In this document: piece after piece, positions 7,379-10,275 of the stretch
Layout of the letters: every line of letters starts with the position of its first letter
How positions within the stretch are numbered: position 1 is the stretch's first letter
Origin: Sphingopyxis sp.
GTDB lineage: Bacteria > Pseudomonadota > Alphaproteobacteria > Sphingomonadales > Sphingomonadaceae
Reading direction: 5' to 3'
Length of the DNA stretch: 10,275 bases
Assembly: GCA_012035435.1 (NCBI GenBank)
Contig: JAAUPH010000063.1
Location: 1-10,275 of the forward strand
Position numbers and translations under genes: made by a program
The notes under the pieces: generated by a model
Told to the model about the DNA's origin: nothing
What the model saw: only the letters and a program-made list of their open reading frames with translations
Databases searched by the model: none

Positions 7379-8088
7379 TGACGGTAATCGCGATCGAAAA
7401 ACTGGAGGTCGAACGCGGCGGGCGGCGGGTGCTGAACGATCTGTCGCTGACCGTCGCCGCGGGCGAAATTTACGCGCTGCTCGGCGGCAATGGCGCGGGC
7501 AAATCGACAACGCTGGCAGCGCTGCTCGGTTTTCTGAAGCCAATCTCTGGTAGGATGATGGTGGCCGGCATCGATCCGGCGTCCGATGGAGGGGGGGCGC
7601 GACACAAGATCGCCTATCTGCCCGAAAATGTGGCGCTCTATGAGCATCTGACGGCGCGTGAGAATGTGGACTATTTCCTCGCGCTGGCGGGCGAAGCGCA
7701 TGGCGCCGATGAAGTTGAGGTGGCCTTTGATGCGGCAGGACTGCAGCCTGACGCGCGCGACCGGCTGTTGTCGGGCTTCTCCAAAGGCATGCGACAAAAG
7801 GTCGCTATCGCGCTGGCCGTCGTACGGCGCGTCCCCGTGCTGCTGCTCGATGAGCCGACCTCGGGCCTCGATCCGCGCGCAACCGCCGATTTCAACGCGC
7901 TCATCGGCGCGCTCAAAGCGCGCGGCACTGCGATCTTGATGGTGACGCACGACTTGCTGGGTGCTGCCGACTGCGCGGATCGCATCGGCTTTCTGGACCG
8001 GGGGCATATCGTCGAAGAAGTGGCGCGCGCGGCGGGCTATGATGTCATGGCGCTCCATCGCCGCTATGGCGAAGCGGTTGCGGCATGA
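7378..8088 (+). CDS. ABC transporter ATP-binding protein (NatA/NosF-like)
   Basis: The 236-residue ATPase has Walker A GGNGAGKST (residues 36-44), the signature LSGFSKGMRQK, Walker B VLLLDEPTSGLD and the H-loop MVTHD. Its short single-domain form and DEPTSGLDP sequence place it with ATPases that pair with ABC-2 type permeases, not with binding-protein-dependent importers. ATG 7378 is used because it overlaps the receptor stop (TGATG), has AAGGA ten bases upstream and starts directly at the first strand (TVIAIEKLEV). The stop overlaps the permease start as ATGA, so receptor, ATPase and permease form one operon. The association suggests a transporter handling the receptor's metal complex or carrier, direction unknown. 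Confidence 0.92.
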   Translation: MTVIAIEKLEVERGGRRVLNDLSLTVAAGEIYALLGGNGAGKSTTLAALLGFLKPISGRMMVAGIDPASDGGGARHKIAYLPENVALYEHLTARENVDYFLALAGEAHGADEVEVAFDAAGLQPDARDRLLSGFSKGMRQKVAIALAVVRRVPVLLLDEPTSGLDPRATADFNALIGALKARGTAILMVTHDLLGAADCADRIGFLDRGHIVEEVARAAGYDVMALHRRYGEAVAA

Positions 8089-8570
8089 GCCAAAAAAAGC
8101 GAGCGTAGTCCAGCTGATCGCCGCCGACGAATGGCGGCTGATGCGGCGCAACCGCGTGGCGATGCTGGGGCTGGCGATGTTGCTGGCGCTATCGGTCATT
8201 GCGGCGCTCACCGCAATTGCCCAGCGCGACAATAGCGATGACATCCGTGCGCGTTTTCAGGCACAGGCGGACCAGGCATTTGATGGCGCCCCCGCGCGGC
8301 ATCCGCACCGCATGGTGCATTATGGCCATTTTGTCTTCCGCCCGCTGCCGCCGCTCGCGGCCTTCGACCCCGGCGTCGATGCCTTTACGGGTAACACCAT
8401 TTATCTGGAGGGCCATCGACAGAATAGCGCCAATTTCGGCGATGTCCGGCAAAGCTCGCTGCTGGTCCGCTTCGGCCAGCTGACCCCTGCCTTTGTGCTC
8501 CAGGCGCTCGCGCCGCTGATGCTAATTTTCATCGGCTTTGGCGTCGTCGCGCGCGAACGCGAGCGCGGCC
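8085..8570 (+). pseudogene. ABC-2/DUF3526-type permease, frameshifted at start and truncated
   Basis: From ATG 8085 (overlapping the ATPase stop as ATGA) the frame meets TAG at 8106. The family sequence VVQLIAADEWRLMRRNRVA continues one base back. Lengthening A7 at 8092-8098 to A8 gives M-S-Q-K-K-A-S-V-V and restores it; an unfixed alternative start is ATG 8066. Helix one is AMLGLAMLLALSVIAALTAIA. A ~90-residue periplasmic segment follows with the conserved HPHRMVHYGHFVFRPLPPL and YLEGHRQNS, and helix two is ALAPLMLIFIGFGVVA with RERERG after it. Homology stops there, about 160 residues in, although this family usually has around 450. Sequence beyond ~8560 belongs to another gene on the other strand, so the gene is cut, by rearrangement or by assembly error. 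Confidence 0.75.
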
Positions 8571-8679
8571 GGCAGCTTGTAGCGCTGCAGCCGAAACTCT
8601 TGGTCGTTCGGCGGGTCGGGCCAACGGATGTTGAGGCCGCCCTGGGCAATGCGATCTCCGGCGTCACGATCGTGAGACC
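8549..8679 (-). pseudogene. Fragment resembling indolepyruvate ferredoxin oxidoreductase
   Basis: On the minus strand GLTIVTPEIALP (8679-8644) and, one frame away, QGGLNIRWPDPPNDQEF, RLQRYKLPAALAFAR (8644-8549) read as one continuous protein. They join if the C3 run near 8644-8646 is C4, giving ALP-Q-GGLN. The pattern, with GGLNIRWPD, then QE.RL..YK..AALAFAR, is what I recall from the large fused indolepyruvate:ferredoxin oxidoreductases of alphaproteobacteria. Only about 44 residues of a protein over 1000 residues long are present. It lies exactly between the cut permease and the peptide permease, in opposite orientation to both, and has no start or stop of its own. Confidence 0.45.
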
Positions 8680-9518
8680 TTGCGGCGCGAAACTCTGCGT
8701 CGCGTCGGCCGTCTCCTGCGTGACCGCGTTGCGATGGGCGCTGCGTTTGTGGTTCTGCTGTTGATATTGCTTGCAATTTTCGGGTCGCTGATTGTTCCGG
8801 CTGATCCGTATCAAGCCTCTATGTTGAAGCGGTTGCGTCCCATCGGTACCGAAGGCATTCCGCTTGGCACCGATGAGTTAGGGCGAGACATGCTGTCTCG
8901 CCTGATGGTCGGCGCAAAGCTGTCTCTCTTCATCGGAATCACGCCGGTGCTGCTCGCGTTTGCGATTGGCTCGGTGATCGGCATCATCGCGGGCTACAGC
9001 GGTGGTTGGCTGAACTCCGCCATCATGCGTACCGTGGATGTGTTTTACGCGTTCCCTTCGGTGTTGCTCGCGATTGCATTGTCCGGCGCACTCGGCGCGG
9101 GCATAGGCAACTCGCTGATATCGCTCACACTCGTGTTCATCCCGCCAATTTGTCGTGTCGCCGAGAGCGTCACTGCGCAGGTACGTGCGCGAGACTATGT
9201 AGAAGCCGCGCGTGCATCGGGCGCGAATGCATTCGCGATCATCCGCGTCCACGTGCTCGGCAATGTGTTGGGCCCCATCTTTGTGTACGCAACGAGCCTG
9301 ATCGCAGTTTCGATGATTCTCGCGTCGGTCTCTCGTTCCTTGGTCTCGGCGTGAAACCGCCGGAGCCTGAATGGGGTCTGATGCTAAACACATTGCGCAC
9401 CGCGATCTACACCCAGCCTTGGATTGCGGCGCTCCCTGGCGTGATGATCTTCATCACCTCGATCTCTTTCAACATGCTCTCCGACGGATTGCGCTCTGCA
9501 ATGGATGTAAAGCAATGA
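8680..9518 (+). pseudogene. DppC-type peptide/nickel ABC permease, frameshifted
   Basis: This inner-membrane permease has the N-terminal helix GAAFVVLLLILLAIFGSLIV and the DppC signature PLGTDELGRDMLSRL. The coupling loop is recognisable as ARDYVEAARASGANAF, and later LSFLGLGVKPPEPEWG and the C-terminal FNMLSDGLRSAMD appear. The frame changes at 9326-9329: GCG-TCG-GTC becomes GCG-TCG-GGT-CTC (A-S-G-L) if G2 at 9327-9328 is G3. Mended, it is about 279 residues, slightly short for the family. TTG 8680 is only a nominal start; the first residues (RRETLRRVGRLLRDRVAM) fit the family, but the gene begins right at the junction with the preceding fragment, so the true start may be lost. It overlaps the ATPase by ATGA. 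It imports peptides or similar solutes with partners not in the window. Confidence 0.88.
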
Positions 9519-10275
9519 GCGCCGGAACGCCGATCCTCGAAGTGCGCAACCTTACCAAGCACTTTCCACTGAAGCCTTCGCCAGGAAACAAAGGCGGTGT
9601 GGTGCGCGCCGTGGATAACGTGAATTTCGCTGTCACGCGCGGCGAAACGCTCGGTATCGTTGGCGAATCCGGTTGCGGGAAGTCAACTACGGCACGACTG
9701 TTGATGCAACTCATTCGCCCGACGGCGGGCGACGTCATGTTCGAAGGCAAAGCGGTTGGCTCGAATGATCTCTCGCTCAAAGAGTTTCATCGTCGCGTGC
9801 AGATGGTATTTCAAGATAGCTATTCATCGCTCAATCCGCGCCTGACGGTTGAAAGTTCAATTGCCTTTGGCCCGCAGGTGCACGGTGTTTCGAAGCGCGA
9901 TGCCACGCAGCGCGCGCGCGAATTGCTGAACCGAGTGGGCTTGGAGCCCAAGCGTTTTGCCGGTCGCTATCCGCACGAGCTCTCCGGTGGTCAACGTCAA
10001 CGCGTGAACATCGCCCGCGCGCTCGCGCTTGAGCCGAGTGTGGTGATCCTCGACGAAGCAGTGTCCGCGCTTGACAAGTCGGTTGAGGCGCAAGTACTCA
10101 ATCTACTTTCCGACTTAAAAGAAGCTTTCGATCTCACCTATCTCTTCATCAGCCATGACCTCAATGTCGTGCGCTACATCTCAGATCGCGTGATGGTGAT
10201 GTATCTCGGTGAAGTCGTAGAGATGGCACCGACCGACGCGATTTTTGCGGAAGCGAAACATCCGTACGCTACGGC
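9515..10275 (+). CDS. Oligopeptide/dipeptide ABC transporter ATPase (DppF/OppF-type), runs off right edge
   Basis: The first 253 codons form a complete ATP-binding domain: N-terminal LEVRNLTKHFPLK, Walker A GESGCGKST, Q-loop MVFQDSYSSLNPR, signature ELSGGQRQRVNIARAL, Walker B VVILDEAVSALDKSV and H-loop LFISHDLNVV. The sequence VMYLGEVVEMAPTDAIF and HPYA at the end is the beginning of the C-terminal oligopeptide/HPY extension. KHFPLK and SSLNPR favour the DppF/OppF class. It energises uptake with the adjoining DppC-type permease, whose stop it overlaps by four bases (ATGA). A DppD-class partner is not between them, so it lies elsewhere or this system uses one ATPase. The frame is intact. Confidence 0.92.
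   Translation, partial: MSAGTPILEVRNLTKHFPLKPSPGNKGGVVRAVDNVNFAVTRGETLGIVGESGCGKSTTARLLMQLIRPTAGDVMFEGKAVGSNDLSLKEFHRRVQMVFQDSYSSLNPRLTVESSIAFGPQVHGVSKRDATQRARELLNRVGLEPKRFAGRYPHELSGGQRQRVNIARALALEPSVVILDEAVSALDKSVEAQVLNLLSDLKEAFDLTYLFISHDLNVVRYISDRVMVMYLGEVVEMAPTDAIFAEAKHPYAT

Noticed and set aside
7297..8244. 315-codon minus-strand open frame opposite the ABC ATPase
   Set aside because: The plus strand has all ABC ATPase motifs in one frame; the antisense product has no recognisable domain and crosses gene boundaries.
8584..8589. CTGCAG (PstI site) near the permease/oxidoreductase junction, as a sign of a cloning chimera
   Set aside because: It falls inside the oxidoreductase-like stretch, not at its boundary (~8549), and a single six-base site is expected by chance.
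8522..8776. 84-codon minus-strand frame as a complete small gene
   Set aside because: Only its central part resembles a known protein; both ends are shadows of the permease genes, so it is better described as a fragment at 8549-8679.
1..10275. CRISPR arrays, tRNA or rRNA genes, phage genes, toxin-antitoxin or defence systems
   Set aside because: No regularly spaced repeats, no cloverleaf or rRNA-like stretch and no such protein motifs were seen on reading both strands.

Overview
This window looks like a draft-quality piece of a GC-rich alphaproteobacterial genome, most likely a sphingomonad. The reasons are the density of TonB-dependent receptors (three receptor genes or fragments in 7.4 kb), a membrane-anchored LytTR regulator of the type common in Sphingomonadales, and an ABC ATPase/DUF3526-type permease pair behind a receptor. 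No database search was possible; family calls come from motifs and remembered family patterns.

Layout. 1-614 (minus): the 5' part of a TonB-dependent receptor running off the left edge. 852-1702 (plus): a four-helix membrane protein with a C-terminal LytTR DNA-binding domain, split by a one-base frameshift. 1699-2308: the catalytic 3' part of an IS630-family element, fused in frame to the signal peptide and first residues of a second, otherwise lost, TonB-dependent receptor. 2437-3135 (minus): a SAM-dependent methyltransferase overlapping that receptor start. 3269-3842 (minus): a DUF1826 protein with a frameshift. 3839-5068 (minus): a COG0523/CobW-family GTPase metallochaperone, coupled to DUF1826 by an ATGA overlap. 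5069-5251: a divergent control region with AT-rich dyads that resemble Zur boxes. 5252-7378 (plus): a complete TonB-dependent siderophore-type receptor. 7378-8088 (plus): an ABC ATPase. From 8085 (plus): the first third of a DUF3526-type permease. 8549-8679 (minus): a sliver resembling indolepyruvate ferredoxin oxidoreductase. 8680-9518 (plus): a DppC-type peptide permease with a frameshift. 9515-10275 (plus): a Dpp/Opp-type ATPase running off the right edge.

The central unit reads as a metal-scarcity locus, probably zinc: GTPase plus DUF1826 on one side and outer-membrane receptor plus ABC transporter on the other, sharing a control region with Zur-like dyads. The methyltransferase and the broken receptor lie downstream of DUF1826 and may once have belonged to the same module.

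Two cautions apply to everything here. First, five genes need a frame correction, and every correction restores the family sequence by lengthening a short homopolymer (T4 to T5, C2G2 to C3G3, A7 to A8, C3 to C4, G2 to G3). That pattern points to long-read homopolymer error rather than to gene decay. Second, around 8549-8680 three unrelated genes are butted together within about 130 bases, which suggests either a real rearrangement or an assembly/read chimera. Genes to the right of 8680 may not belong to the same organism as those to the left.
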